Shown here: piece by piece, positions 33,801-44,569 of the stretch | How the letters are laid out: the number at the start of each line of letters is the position of its first letter | Numbering within the stretch: position 1 is the stretch's first letter | NCBI GenBank assembly: GCA_949130485.1 | Contig: OX422188.1 | Location: forward strand, 5,623,807-5,687,806 | Source: Agelas oroides | Taxonomy: Eukaryota > Porifera > Demospongiae > Agelasida > Agelasidae | DNA: 64,000 bases | Direction of reading: 5' to 3' | Translations under genes and position numbers: made by a program | The notes under the pieces: generated by a model | What the model saw: only the letters and a program-made list of their open reading frames with translations | The model's database searches: none | What the model was told of the DNA's origin: nothing

Positions 33801-35895
33801 CTTCCCATGCATGCCTAAATTAGCCTGCCTCTCCTATGTTCCTCAATTTCTGTATATACCTCCAAAGTGCATTGCACCACCCGTGAGGTCAAAGTAAGAT
33901 GATGCTTATAAGCGTCAAGAATAAGACTTAGGAGCTAGTAGAGGAATTGCAAAAGCAGTTTTATCGTTGTCACAGGGGTGTATGGGCCTACAGCTCAGTA
34001 GATTTTGCAAACTCTACACATTGACTCATTGACTTGTTTCATATCAACATGGAGATCTTTATGTACCGTCATTATTCAAATAGAACAGTAGGAAATTAAA
34101 TAATTTCAAATCTGGCTTCTGCTAGATTAGATTCACAAAACTACCAGGAACACAATTTCTTCTGTTGGATTAGATCTACCGCTGTAATGGAAGCACATTT
34201 TCCAAGAAAAACACTAGCCACGTGCGAGGCCTCTTTGTCCCAGGGAGTGTTGCTTGCAGTACTAAATTACCATAGGCATTCCCAGTAGTGTATAGGCTCC
34301 AGAAACTTCAATCGTCTGAGCATCCCGTTCTGTCTGCCAGCGATTATTCTCCGTACTTGTTTTGATAAGAACACGGTCTGGGTGCACTACAACGCCTCTG
34401 CAGTGACTTCACAAGCATTGCTTTGATAAGAACGCTTCCTGGTGCACTAAACAGACCCGTTCTGACCGTGACTTCGCCGTGTTTTGCTTTGCTAAGAACG
34501 CTTCGTGGTGTCTGCTACTACGCGCGCTCTTCCGCTAAATTGGATTTACTCGAAAATAATTTGTGCAGCTACCTTCCGAATAATTGGATTAACAAAAGTC
34601 GCAAAAATAGAATTTCTTCCGCCAGATTGGATCTACCATTCTATTAGAATAATGACGGTATCAACACCATTAAGTTATGATTGGTAATGCTAATATAACA
34701 TCTACTTACAAGTATTGGGCCTGCAACAGGATAGAAATATGTCAAGCGTTGCTGCACAGTAACAAACCTGAAAGATGAGACACACAGCATACATGCAAAC
34801 TGGTAAACTAATTAGCTCATCAATGTAGTCAATAGATTGTTGATTGAATATGGATGAGTGAACGTGACGTAAGCATGCTACCAATGAGACACAAATCTGC
34901 TACGTACCTCCAAATCTTCTCATAATTATGACCGTTTTCCTAAGTTAGATCATGACCATAAGGTTGTGTGGGCCCACTGACCTTTTTTTTTGGTTCGCAA
35001 AATGTGTTACAGTTTGACCGTGACTTTTTTTTACAAGCACGCATGATTAATAAATACTTACCAAAACTGAATCTGTTCTGGCAGTTGTAGGTACTCTTCA
35101 GATGAGCTGGGACGGGACGGAGCTTCCCAGTACAGGTCAAGAGACATGAGGTTATCAGGTAAATTCTGTGTAGCTGCATTCTGTTTAAATGTGCATGTGT
35201 TTGTATTGTGTGTACGTACATGTACATGTTGGCATGTTTTGTGTGTGTGTGTATGTGTGTGGAGTATGTATGTGTACTTTAATATCATGCAAAGACCTAT
35301 ACTCAAGTGTTGGTTAGTTTCATGATTATTATTCCGTTGTTCCGTTTGTGTTTTGTTCCCCACTACTATAGTATCTTACATCAAAGGGTCCTTCAGAGGA
35401 AGTCAGACTCCGATTGCATTCAACTGTGTGGTATGTGTCCATCTGGGTGACCCATGTCCCCCAGATGGTGCTCCCTGTGTCAAAGTCTTCAGTACTATTT
35501 CTTGCTTCTACCATGAAGCCCTCAAATGTAGAAGTTGAAGTGGAATTTAATTGCACTGCAGGGAGAAAAGGGACATGGATGAACAAAGAGAATACAAACA
35601 CACTATATACAGTCTACTCACAATGGTATGTTTGTCCAAACTGATAGGTTGTGTCCATGTCCATAGGAGTCAATGTATTCAATCTGCTACTTTCTGCATT
35701 CACTGTTCCCACCACTCTCAGCTCATATGGACATGCGTTGCCACATTCCATGGGAGACACAACATCCCCATCAAAATTGGTATGCATCACCAGCATGTTG
35801 TAGCAGGACTCTGATCTTGCTCCATCTCGGTAGCTCAGAGAGAGGGGTAGGTAGGTGAGGGTGAGAGAGGCCAGGAAGAGCACACTGAAGGGCAT
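24548..35895 (-). CDS. Reeler-sushi/EGF-SEA-like receptor, copy 1 (5 sushi, 6 EGF-like)
   Basis: Minus-strand exons in order: 35622-35895, 35380-35555, 35062-35165, 34710-34767 (Reeler); 32883-33066 CCP1; 32655-32741 and 32001-32087 EGF1-2; 31685-31858 CCP2; 31332-31418 EGF3; 31002-31175 CCP3; 30750-30836 EGF4; 30341-30514 CCP4; 30107-30193 EGF5; 29698-29871 CCP5; 29464-29550 EGF6; 28526-28623, 26949-27052, 26690-26837 (SEA-like); 26317-26540 TM; 24548-24803 tail. All junctions are AG/GT and the sum is exactly 947 codons plus stop. The start ATG at 35893-35895 opens a signal peptide (MPFSVLFLASLTLTYLPLSLS). It should be a type I surface receptor. The Reeler, SEA-like and TM parts match copies 2 and 3; the tail does not. 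Ligand and pathway are unknown. Confidence 0.8.
25065..25148. mobile_element. Short Mutator-like MITE, 84 bp
   Basis: TAGCCTCGTTCCAGC and (revcomp of the right end) TAGCCTCATTCCCAGGC ends, flanked by the 9-bp direct repeat tgtgtgtgg (25056-25064 and 25149-25157). It is the same family as 17383-17756. Confidence 0.8.
25423..25489 (-). CDS. Possible alternative short tail exon of copy 1
   Basis: At the position where copies 2 and 3 have their tail exon, copy 1 keeps the acceptor (ctttctgtag versus ctttatgtag) and the split Cys codon, but the exon sequence is unrelated. It reads CHPQVGSLKELKPVFESDW, then two or three residues and TGA at 25423-25425. Phase fits the TM exon, giving a total of 884 codons. 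It may be a real alternative terminus or a fortuitous open stretch left by recombination. Confidence 0.35.
25792..25911. mobile_element. Fold-back Mutator-like MITE, 120 bp
   Basis: Almost the full length pairs with itself: TAGCCTCGTTCCCAGGCCTT at the left, AAGGCCTGGGAACGAGGCTA at the right, continuing through ctccagtttttgatcgc. The 9-bp repeat gctagattc flanks both sides. Copies 2 and 3 carry the same insertion with a shorter loop (45045-45150, 59445-59550), so it predates the duplication. Confidence 0.9.
26089..26147. repeat. (GA)n(GT)n microsatellite with following poly-G
   Basis: Compound dinucleotide repeat followed at about 26171-26181 by a G run. Present in all three units (also about 45327-45382 and 59727-59782). 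Confidence 0.9.
26317..26540 (-). CDS. Exon: end of SEA-like module, Ala/Thr stalk, transmembrane helix (copy 1)
   Basis: It begins SGTNDYMAAGFAAVTFVRVV (last strand of the SEA-like fold), then an ATTATTAVTTATT repeat and the helix GVIAAIAAGSVFGVVLVLIL continuing LLLCILF. It ends in phase 2 at donor gtgagt. Copies 2 and 3 encode the same sequence. Confidence 0.85.
26690..28623 (-). CDS. SEA-like juxtamembrane module (three exons, copy 1)
   Basis: Exons 28526-28623, 26949-27052 and 26690-26837, completed by the start of the TM exon, give a beta-alpha-beta-beta-alpha-beta pattern: ALRVTLPQYT; FTEGPQEAMRNTTATVINRY; SDVIITNIRN; GVLEFEMYIQV; QVLAAEVLESAVQ; FAAVTFVRVV. This is the SEA/ferredoxin-like order next to a membrane, as in mucins and the Notch heterodimerisation domain. 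The GSxxV autocleavage motif is absent, but RTRR|QV, a furin-type site, is formed across the junction of the second and third exons. Assignment to SEA is by pattern, not by alignment. Confidence 0.5.
27187..28451. mobile_element. Mutator-like MITE (about 635 bp) split by a nested element
   Basis: TAGCCTTGTTTCCAGGCTCT and (revcomp of the right end) TAGCCTTGTTCCCAGGCTCC ends, with the 9-bp TSD tagttcagc on both sides. Copies 2 and 3 have the uninterrupted element (46412-47047, 60812-61447). It lies in the intron inside the SEA-like module. Confidence 0.85.
27670..28294. mobile_element. CAGTGGCAGATC transposon, 625 bp, unique to copy 1
   Basis: The ends CAGTGGCAGATCTAGAAATT and (revcomp) CAGTGGCAGATTTAGGGGGG are inverted repeats, flanked by tactg duplicates (27665-27669, 28295-28299). 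Copies 2 and 3 show the empty site acatactgaacattg at 46895 and 61295, proving insertion. The ORF-like text inside is not a recognisable transposase. Confidence 0.9.
29464..30836 (-). repeat. 643-bp tandem repeat units carrying CCP+EGF exons
   Basis: Units offset by exactly 643 bp (29600, 30243) encode identical CCP5 and CCP4, and EGF6, EGF5 and EGF4 follow the same spacing with few changes. Introns are as similar as exons, so expansion is recent. Confidence 0.9.
29464..33066 (-). CDS. Expanded sushi/EGF-like array of copy 1
   Basis: Order is CCP1-EGF1-EGF2-CCP2-EGF3-CCP3-EGF4-CCP4-EGF5-CCP5-EGF6. Each CCP (about 58 residues) has four cysteines and the late Trp: IDCGALTNPDNG, VATYNCNN, RTCQ, MWSG, then C. 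Each EGF-like exon (29 codons) reads CLN-N/G-GT...EICDCPTGFTGS-N/D-C, with four rather than six cysteines, so it is a truncated EGF fold. CCP1 starts in phase 0 through an earlier acceptor (ttccag|AATCGT) that joins the Reeler exons. All later exons are 1-1. A CCP appears to be missing between EGF1 and EGF2. Confidence 0.85.
32343..32532. mobile_element. TA-flanked MITE in the copy 1 array
   Basis: TACCGTAGATCGGGAAATTT at the left and AATTTCCCGATCTACGGTA-type sequence at the right are inverted. TA at each outer edge. About 190 bp, with an inverted gagcgacgaaa/cgaaaat interior. It lies between EGF1 and EGF2 and has no counterpart in copies 2 and 3, which lack this part. Confidence 0.75.
33067..34709. 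other. Intron between Reeler and first sushi exon (copy 1)
   Basis: No gene recognised. The sequence recurs at 48479-50121 with very few differences, and its first part at 62879-64000. Open frames at 33700-33897 and 34423-34647 recur only because the DNA is duplicated. Confidence 0.6.
34710..35895 (-). CDS. Reeler domain with signal peptide (four exons, copy 1)
   Basis: After a 21-residue signal peptide the domain reads YRDGARSESCYNML, CPYELRVVG, MDTTYQFGQTYHC, FEGFMVEARN, TYHTVECNRSLT, LDLYWEAPSR and FWFVTVQQRLTYFYPV. The order G-A-x-S-x-C, then F-x-G-F-[ML]-[VL]-x-A-R and a late L-x-L-x-W-x-A-P is the Reeler (reelin N-terminal) signature, about 150 residues. Reeler domains occur in extracellular matrix and defence proteins. 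Exons 1-4 encode the same protein sequence as copy 2. Confidence 0.75.
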
Positions 35896-36306
35896 CTTGT
35901 GCCTAAGTTAGTCTGTCAATCCAACTCTGTATGTGTACATATATTGACACTTCAAATGACACGAGTATGATGTGAAACTTGTCAGCATGAGTAACTGTAA
36001 AATTAATGAATTCAAATATTGACACCCTAAATGCAACTATAGACAACCTGTATTGGTCCACACCAAACTGGCCAGCAATACAGACATACATACATATGTG
36101 ACTAAAGCATTTGTAGAACAAGCAGTGGCTATCTGAATACTGTGTTACTGTTATACGTGTAATCAAAGTGAAAGCATAACCTAAAATGTTGCTAGTTTAT
36201 CGCTAGTTTGTCAAGGTTATCAATACATTGTAATGGTGTTTGTACACATGCAGCTTGATATCAGTATGGTGTACACGCTTCAGTTAACTCAACACAGCCC
36301 TATTAA
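35896..36306. other. Upstream region of copy 1
   Basis: Expected to hold the promoter and 5' UTR of the minus-strand gene. I see no TATA or CpG-rich element that I would defend. It is repeated at 51308-51719. Confidence 0.3.
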
Positions 36307-36432
<126 letters not shown>

Positions 36433-36786
36433 GGTTTGTGGGGAGGTGGGGGCATACCTCTAAATTAACCCAATAACCATTCTCTAATAGTAGGCTATGG
36501 ATACCTTCCATATTTCAGCTTCTGCTTGGAGCTAGCACTGGAAACTTGAGTTCACCTTCCTCTATTTCGCCTCAAAACATCTAAAGTCTCTTTATTCCAA
36601 TGCAATGCAAGAGTTCTAAGCATTCAGACTGAGAAAACCACACAGCATGGGCTCTCTCCTGATGGAAAGAATTTTCCGAGTTCTGATGACACATACTGAG
36701 TGGCTGCTGGGTGTGCGACTGAGGCATTTCAGTCCCACCTGTAATGTACACATATATAGAGGATTGTGATGGGCGCTGGTTATCCA

Positions 36787-36858
36787 GTTGTCATAGCTCA
36801 GTGGCAGAGCACTGACTGCACAAGCCAGGGTGTCCTGGGTTCGATTCCCGGCAACTGC
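36787..36858 (+). tRNA. tRNA-Cys-like sequence, probably pseudogene or tRNA-derived repeat
   Basis: It has both internal promoter boxes: A box TAGCTCAGTGGC and B box GGTTCGATTCC. A good D-arm (GCTC/GAGC) and T-arm (CTGGG/CCCGG) are present, and the anticodon loop CTGCACA gives GCA (Cys). The seven-base acceptor stem (GTTGTCA against CAACTGC) pairs poorly and the anticodon stem is irregular, so a functional tRNA is doubtful. The minus-strand ORF over it (AGNRTQDTLACAVSALPLSY) is the usual artefact of such sequences. Confidence 0.35.
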
Positions 36859-37537
36859 CGGCCTTTTCACTTTTCTCTATTTTCGCCTCTAAATTCTCTT
36901 TAGCTACACCCACTCAATAGTGAACTTTCAATGGTCAGGGCTTTGCGACCAGCAAATGCCCCTCCTAACTGAAAACTGCCTATAGTTCTAGAAATGTTGC
37001 TTCTACAAGGGGAAAGGAGTGGTTTCTATGCATGCCTGTTTGTGCTAACAAAGTGAGAAATTGTCCAGCCAGTGCCAACCAAGGCCATTTTACAGCCATT
37101 CAAGATGTGCATGGCACCCCGTGCTGAACACCCACACACATCCCCTACCCTACCCTTTTTGCTAGCATAAAACCTATCTTCAAAACAGATTGTGATAACA
37201 TGCGGCCAAAGTCAGACAACACCAAATGGCATCATCAGTGGTTAAAAGGGTTAAGCTACTATACTGTGTGCTTGCTAGTAGGCTTACCTGGTATTTATTT
37301 TGTTTTCATAGCCTAATTGTGCTTGGAGTAATTTGTATAGTCAAACATCCATACTATTTGGGGGAGGCAGACGCTCACTTGAGTGGAATGTAACCGTACT
37401 CTATTCAGATCACTCAAGCATTAGAGTCTAATGATAAACAGCACTAGCTAGCTAACTCTATATGAAATTTCATAGTGGTAATTTGTACATGGAGCAGTTA
37501 GTACATGTACATGCAGCAGTTAGGCCTGATGAAGATT

Positions 37538-37562
37538 GCTATCTATCTATCTATCTATCTAC

Positions 37563-37644
<82 letters not shown>

Positions 37645-37645
37645 T
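37538..37645. repeat. (ATCT)n tetranucleotide repeat
   Basis: About 26 units. The homologous site near 52930 has only about three, a large length difference between units of the array. Confidence 0.95.
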
Positions 37646-38557
37646 TGTCTGTCTAGTAAATAAAAATGTTTATACATCATCATATGACACGTGGATACAG
37701 TTATGTCCAACAGCAACTGTCAAGTACACTATATAGCTGTATAAACCTTGTCTTCAATATGTGTACATGAAATGCTTCAGTTGCACACCCGGCAGCCACT
37801 CAGTATGTGCCGTCAGAACCTTGCCTAGCATCATAGTATAAACAGCACTGGATTGACCCAAGTACAATCTCGGATTCTCCTTTGGTTACAGAGTATCACT
37901 TTTGGTCCGAGGAAGCTTTTGGATATACTTCAGCTCAGCACATCACGGCAAGGCCATGCAACTTACATTAGACATATAAATTACTTTTCAATGACTTGAT
38001 TAGCTTCTAATGATCTTGAAACAACATTATTGGAGAAATGGGTGCCAGTTTCCACATTCTGCGTCATTTTGGCGGGCTTAATAGCTACTGTTAGTTACGC
38101 AATACAAGCATTACTAAAGAGGAGTCAGATAACACATAATTATGGTTAATGGGTAAATGGTTGACGGTTGTGAGTAATAGTTTGTTTTCCACGACTGACC
38201 CCTTCTATATTAACGCCAACGGAGCGTCAACAGTGCTTTAGTTTGTTGCTATTGGTACACGTTCCCTAGAGGGCGAAGCTATTAATTTTGCGGTGGTGCA
38301 CCGTAAGTCGGGGAAGCCAAACGATCCCCGCCTTTGAATTACACAATCACCAAAGAACCGTCTAAGTTAAACCTTTACAAACTGGAACTAAATTGAATAC
38401 ACTCACTTGCTCCAAAGGACTACTGTAGCTAGCTGTGACAAGATGTTTATTTTCCACGTTCCGGTGAAACCTGACTCCCCTACTTTTTGGTGCCCCCGTG
38501 CAAAATTTCCTAGGATTTACGGTACCCGCGCAAATAATCTAAGGAAGTGCCCAGACC

Positions 38558-39014
38558 TAGCCTCGTTCCCAGGCCCTGCGCGTTCGTCGCTTGCAGTACG
38601 AAATTCGCGCAGAGGGCCTGGGCTCGTTCATCACGTGATGTGTGCCGCAGCTTACGTCACGTCCATTCTACCTATAGGCCTAAGTGCTAAAGCTGCCATG
38701 TTTAGCTGGATAGTAGACGTCTATATTCAGATACCTTGCCACATCGTGTTACTAGGTCGACCCTGGATTTCGGCTCCTCGTCTTCTTCAGCTTGAGTTTA
38801 CTATTGTAGTCTATCGTACGCGCGTGACCTGTTTCAGGTTCTTCCAACTCCATTTGTGGTTATCTCTACAACCAATGCTGCAACACGGCGCGGCCATATC
38901 TGGTGTGACGTAAAATTACGGCTGCGGCACACATCACGTGATGAACGAGCCCAGGCCCTCTGCGCGAATTTCGTACTGCAAGCGACGAACGCGCAGGGCC
39001 TGGGAACGAGGCTA
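38558..39014. mobile_element. Mutator-like MITE with about 100-bp TIRs, unique to this unit
   Basis: TAGCCTCGTTCCCAGGCCCT and (revcomp) TAGCCTCGTTCCCAGGCCCT ends pair for about 100 bp, through tcacgtgatg and beyond. The 9-bp TSD gcccagacc lies at 38549-38557 and 39015-39023. The next unit has the empty site aagtgcccagacccccttcg near 53807-53826. The sequence between the TIRs has no recognisable product. Confidence 0.92.
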
Positions 39015-39159
39015 GCCCAGACCCCCTTCGACAAAAACCGAAGGGGCCTGAACATGAGACTAACCTAGCAAAACAGAACAGCAAAACTCATGCACTTCTC
39101 AAGCAAATCTCGGTTGCCTATCAATCGACTTAAAATAGAGGAAAATTCCATGGGTTACC

Positions 39160-39640
39160 CAGGGGACTGCATGATTTAAGTCACCCTTCCCATGGGTGTC
39201 TCATGGGACTGATTTAAGTCACCAGAATCCATGGAACACCCATGGGAACGTTTTAAGTCACTACAGCCTAGGTGACTTAAGTTGCCTAGTGTGCCGTGAT
39301 ATACTACTCTATCCTACTTCTCTTGGGACCATTTTAAGTCAAGTCACCAAAGAGTACGCCTCTGTCACCTCAGATCATCAGAGTACGTCCCTACTGATTA
39401 CCAACTCTGGCAAAATCATCCCCATGAATAATATTCCACACACTATTTCATGGGACCAGATTAAGTCCAAGTATGCCCCTGTCATCTCACATTATCAGAG
39501 TAAGTCCCTGCCAATTATCATGTCTCTGGCAGCCATGAGTAATACACTCCACTGGTGGGACAATTTTAAGTCAAGTTTTGAAGAGTATGTTTCTGTCATT
39601 CTACCTCATCAAAGTAAGCCCCTGTCGATTACCAAGTTAC
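39160..39640. repeat. Degenerate tandem repeat with ttaagtca motif
   Basis: gggac...ttttaagtca recurs roughly every 35-100 bp, with catggg blocks. The diverged counterpart lies at about 53900-54370. The open frame 39196-39744 over it is not credible as a gene. Confidence 0.6.
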
Positions 39641-39889
39641 TTGCATCATTGACTATATATGTTGCAACGCAGCAGTCCTGCATTAAGAATACTGTAATAC
39701 CGTGCAGTCCCACTTCCAGAGTTTTGTTGAACTGTATACCGTAGCAGTGTAGTACTGCAGTCCTGCATGCTTCCAGAACAATGCGCTCCACATCCAGAGA
39801 ACTGTTGTACATGTACAGTAACTTTAGACTATTGCAGTGCTACAGCCCCACCTCCATGCAGAGTACTGTAAATAGCAAATATACAATTT

Positions 39890-40280
39890 TATAGTACCTT
39901 AACGAGCAATGGCACTGCTACAGGCCTATACAGCCCCACCCCCACAGTAGGCACTGCTACAGGCCTACAGCCCCACCACCACAGTATTGTACCACCTTTA
40001 CAGTACCTTAACGAGCAATGGCACTGCTACAGGCCTATACAGCCCCACCCCCACAGTAGGCACTGCTACAGGCCTACAGCCCCACCCCCACAGTAGGCAC
40101 TGCTACAGGCCTACAGCCCCACCCCCACAGTATTGTACCACCTTTACAGTACCTTAATGAACAATGGCTGGTACAGGCCTACAGCCCCACCCCCACAGTA
40201 CTGTACCACCTTTACAGTACCTTAATGAACAATGGCTGGTACAGACCTACAGCCCCACCTCCATGGTATTGCAGCACAGT
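39890..40280. repeat. Nested tandem repeat, ggcactgctacaggcctaca units
   Basis: Units of about 37 bp (tacaggcctacagccccacc plus a spacer) are nested in larger units that add an accacctttacagtacctta block. The counterpart at about 54655-54990 differs in unit number and order. Confidence 0.85.
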
Positions 40281-40747
40281 TCTGATATAGAGGATATACA
40301 GCTTCACCTCCAGAGTACTAAAGCACAGTCCAAGAAATTGCTCATAAAATCACAATAGTGAAATCTGGGAAGCATGACATGTAAGGAACATAAAGTAGCC
40401 TTGCAATTATCAAAGGTCTTCAACTAAATTAGGCACAGTTCTTAAACAATATGTGTTACTCGTCAGATGCTAATAACTGGGCTCAGTGGTGGATGAGGTT
40501 CAATCACCTTGCTATGCAATGTATTCCACCAAAGTATATATATATATGGGATATGACTATATACAAATGCTGTAGAGTGCAGGGATGAAAAGAAACAAAA
40601 ACAACCTATCCCGTTTAAAATGGCTATTTCTCCAAGGTAGATTTTGTTAAGCATATTGCTGCAGAATCAGCTGCGGTGTATGTATTTCCACAGGGACAGA
40701 AGTGAGACAGCAAGGCATTCCACAGCTCAAACAAGGCAAAGCCCGGG

Positions 40748-40998
40748 CAGTGTGGTTTTAGTTTACTGTTTACACTAGTAGTTTAATTAGGCTAGAGATT
40801 CAAATTGTTAGTCTATCGATTAATCACTAAATCTAAAAAGGGTTACTTTTAGTTGTAGTTAACTACCATTTTTGGGTGAGTGGTTTAGTTGTAGTTTTAA
40901 TTAGGTAATGGACTAAGGCAGCATCAATTTTAGTTTTAGTTTTAATTACTAAAAGATTCATCCCTTACTAAGATGCATGATTAACTAAAACAACACTG
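40748..40998. mobile_element. Possible MITE with CAGTGTGGTTTTAGTT ends
   Basis: CAGTGTGGTTTTAGTTTAC at the left and (revcomp) CAGTGTTGTTTTAGTTAATC at the right are inverted. The interior is rich in tagttttagtt and ttaattacta. Similar text occurs near 560-690 and 27850-27950. The target duplication is not clear. Confidence 0.4.
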
Positions 40999-41842
40999 GG
41001 CAAAGGTAACATCTTACTAAGCTTTATCCTCACACTCTGTAATGTACAGTCGCTACAGTATATTTTTTACTGTGTGTTTAAAAACCACTGGGAATTAATG
41101 TGTCCTTACCCGCCTGGTACAAGTATCATACTCAAGTTGATCATTTCAATGTCTTTTGTTATGAAATTTTACTTTTACAAAGTGCTTACGGTTGCTTTCT
41201 TTAGTATGTTGTTCCGGAGGCTGAGGCTGAGAGGTACCTAGTCGAAAATTGATCAAATCTTTCAGAATCAGAAGGAGATGAGTAGGAAAGGCATGGAGAT
41301 GGAGTTGCTCCTCACTGAGTGCCTGCTATCCCTAAGAAAGGTGTTTAATTTATAAGCCCCAAAATTGCACTCATGGATTTGTAATTACCAAGTTTGTTTT
41401 TCGTGCATGGGCAAGTAATTGGAGAGAGCCTCGCCACTCTCTGCCCTGACCAATAGCGCGAGTTAGCCTTGTGTTTTAGCTTCTCGGGCTGAATATTAGT
41501 GTTGCTTACGTAGCCCACTTGCAATCCTCTTGTCCTTCCAAGCGTGCCCATGCAGTATTTGTATGAACAACTTTGATTCACTCTCTCCTTGTGGGGTAGG
41601 CCTCACAGCGCTATTAGCGGCAGCCCTAGCTTTAGAACATTATGAATGAATTCTGTGTAGCTGCATTCTGTTTAAGTGTGCATGTGTTTGTGTTGTGTGT
41701 GCGTGTATACATGTTGTAAAGATGCATGTTTATGTAAGTGTGCAGTCCATGATATACACTCCATCAGTGTATGCTTTAGAGGATCTGTTTAGTATGCGAT
41801 TTTATGAGCAGCTGCTGGAATACAGTCCTTACATAACTATAC

Positions 41843-42620
41843 TTCAAAAGGTCCTTCATTGGAGTCTAAACTTCGATTGCACTCAACTGCATGGTACAGG
41901 AAGTCATTTAGACCATACCCAGACCTCACTTGGTTTGGATGAGTACTCTCGTGTGTCTCAACCATCAAATGTAGCAGTTGTAGCAGAAATTATTATTGCA
42001 CTATAGAGATATTATTAAACACATGCCAAAAAATAGGCGCAAAGAGAGTACATATACATTATAGACTAAAAGGTGCTAGCTACATACATAAACTCCTCAA
42101 GTTCACACAATTGAAAACCTGGAACATGTAAAGAAGCATTCCTAATCTCCCTGATTAGACTAGCCAGAGCATTATCAGAGTTACAATACACCTTAACATG
42201 CCTGAAACCAAAACAACAATTATAACAAAAGGACCAGGGAAAAGATGCAGCAACAGAAAATACATATATTAATATGAACAAACAGAATGACAGGAACAAA
42301 CACACCACAGAATACAGAGAGGAATTAAAGAACATACTTTTACTCCATACAGTCTAATTACAATGATGTGTTTTTCCACACCAATAGGTTGTTTCCAATG
42401 GGGCCAAACGATAGTCTGCAAGCACCAAAAGAATTGTGACTTCATGGAGTACTTGCACTATGTTTATTAGGGTAGACTTGTTCCCAGGCTCCTCTTGGGA
42501 ATGAGGCTACTTTATGTTACAACAAATGACTTACCTTGTCGTGATCATAATAGAAGTGTTTGGTAGGTGTTCTGACTGATGACAGCAAGGCATGGAATCT
42601 TGGATCATGGTACAGATAAC
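41843..42620 (-). pseudogene. Relic of a Reeler-type gene
   Basis: 41843-42000 aligns with Reeler exon 2 of the array genes: MVETHEST, then DFLYHAVECNRSLDSNEGPF against TYHTVECNRSLTSSEGPF. Its first in-frame codons are CAA TAA, a stop. 42362-42415 matches the end of exon 1 (LAPLETTYWCGKTHHC against TPMDMDTTYQFGQTYHC) with splice sites still present, and a further exon-like piece ends with donor AAG|GTAAGT at about 42541. No later exons were found, so this is a decayed, more diverged family member. Confidence 0.7.
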
Positions 42621-43331
42621 CGATTAAGGGAGTGGAGACATGTGCAAAGGTCTATACAGCTAGCTAGCTATATATGTGCACTTGTAATTAATGTAATCTG
42701 GAAAAAGTGAAATACCACATGAATACATCATGTTACCTTATTTTAGAGGAAGTTCAAAATGACCTACATAACCGGAGAGTTTACTCCTTTCCTGTTGGCA
42801 TCCACATCTACGTGAAGTGGTCTGTCAGGACCCTTAAAACAGTGGTTGAAACTTTGAAGATAAGCTCAGACTAAATTAATTTTTAAGGGTTAACTGCAGT
42901 GGCACGTGAGAAGTACTGGTGCATGAGGTATGAAGTGCATAAGTGAGCGGGATCGATCATCGATCCTTAGCCATTAATGCTCTAATTGTAGTATAAGTGA
43001 TTTCAGTAGATGATGGGTCCATGAAGAGCACAGAGTGAAGTATTCACCAGAGCTAGTGTAGAAGTATATAACCACTAATACCAGGCACTTCTCTGTGATT
43101 TACAAGTACTAGGGTACAAGACTATAGGCTACCAATGTATGCTTCCACTGGACATAGACAGTATAAGATTTAGTGGGGAATCTTCAGGTACTAGAATCTG
43201 ATTCATTTAGGATACACAAATGTATCATAGGTCACATTGAGTGGATAATTCAATGTATTATGCCCTTCAGTTTGCAATTTCTAACAAGATCCAGTCAGCA
43301 CACAGGATGTTAAAAGGTTCAGAACAAAAAT

Positions 43332-44130
43332 GTGTGTAAATTACACCCTATAATAGTATGCGTCCCTTCTGGCTGCAGTTCACAAACTGATCTTGATGTT
43401 GCACAGGCAACCATGCATGGTCAGTCTCTGTCACCACATCCTGGAGCTAACTACTGGGTGCATGTACCTAATACTATTGAAATGCTCCAGTTATTTAGCA
43501 GCTCTATAGCCCTCCAGTATAGGCCCAGCTGTCCCCCCAAAAGGAGAGCTGTTGCTTACAATAAATAGGTTGTGACCACAAGTCTTGCATACTGATTATA
43601 CTGTAGGATTGAAAGGGTGTTGTCAAGAATTCATAACAGTAAGAGCACTAAACTTCATGTTAATTACCCTACACAACTAGATTGGGCTAGTGCTAACAAT
43701 GACAGTCTGAATCCTCATCATGTCATGCTCATTACTCAGGCACATGTCAACAGCCCATCACGGCATGTACAAATTAACTTCAATACATTGATGATAGCTG
43801 GGCAGATATGTTTTACTCTCAGACAACTGACCATTGTGTGGTTTGGAAATGAGACTAAAGTAAATAACATTTTGGTCAGAATGTGTTCACGGTGAGTGTA
43901 GCAGTATTATTGCATCTGCATGACCATCTAGACCAAGCAAAGAAATGCTGCCAAATTACTGACAGTGTACCCACCATGCACTACAGCGAGGCTTGATATT
44001 GTGGGTGGACAAACAGTGTCTGTAGCACTTGATTTAGCTGAAATTACCCATACTGTCTGGTTTACAAGGTACCTCAACTTTGAAGGGAGTCGTCACAGTT
44101 GCTGGCATTGCAGTTATTTGGATTTGTAAA
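43332..44130 (+). other. Exon-like plus-strand open stretches of unknown nature
   Basis: 43374-43568 follows a good acceptor (ccttctggctgcag) and reads LDVAQATMHGQSLSPHPGAN. 43617-43895 reads LRQLTIVWFGNETKVNNIL and ends at donor tgttcacg|gtgagt. About 44008-44068 reads LDIVGGQTVSVALDLAEITH then TVWFTR, and the next bases can encode a hydrophobic segment (GVVTVAGIAVIWI). The pieces do not join in one frame. They may be a decayed receptor gene. Duplicated exactly at 57738-58530. Confidence 0.25.
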
Positions 44131-44437
44131 TCAGCAATACTAAGTTGACTAGCCTTGTTCCCATGCTTCTCCATACCATTAATTTTCTGAATGCAGCAGC
44201 ATGATTTCAATAAGAGAATTTCAAATAGCTTTGTGCCCATACAGGCTCCTGAATTTGAAGAGTATAAAAATCACAAATTCCATTCTCTACTTGCTGAGAG
44301 TGATAATCAATCAACAGGTAAATAGTTTTAATGCACATACATTGTTCTATAAGAGTGCACACAAAAACTCTATATAAATTGTGAAGAATGTGCATTTGCA
44401 CCTATGAAGTTTTTTTTTGTTTTTTTTTGTTTTTTGT

Positions 44438-44461
44438 GGGGGGGGGGGGGGGGGGGGGGGG
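44438..44461. repeat. Poly-G run
   Basis: 24 G here against 18 G at 58844-58861. It is the only difference I could see across about 6.6 kb between the two units. Confidence 0.9.
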
Positions 44462-44569
44462 TGCATTTACTTAAACAATTAATTGTTCTGAGAACACCTT
44501 CATTGTGTTATAAATGGACGGAAATACTAAAAGGAAAACCAGTTATGAACAGCAAGGTGGGAAGTCAAA

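Noticed and set aside
33700-33897. ORF conserved exactly in three places (also 49112 and 63512)
   Set aside because: It lies in an intron and its conservation equals that of the surrounding non-coding DNA, so it only reflects the segmental duplication.
36616-36870. 84-codon minus-strand ORF (and the copy at 52036-52290)
   Set aside because: It contains the AGNRTQDT...ALPLSYDNW text that arises when tRNA-like DNA is read in reverse; no splice sites or domain support it.
39196-39744. 182-codon plus-strand ORF
   Set aside because: Lies over degenerate ttaagtca tandem repeats, is broken in the homologous unit near 54 kb and shows no domain.
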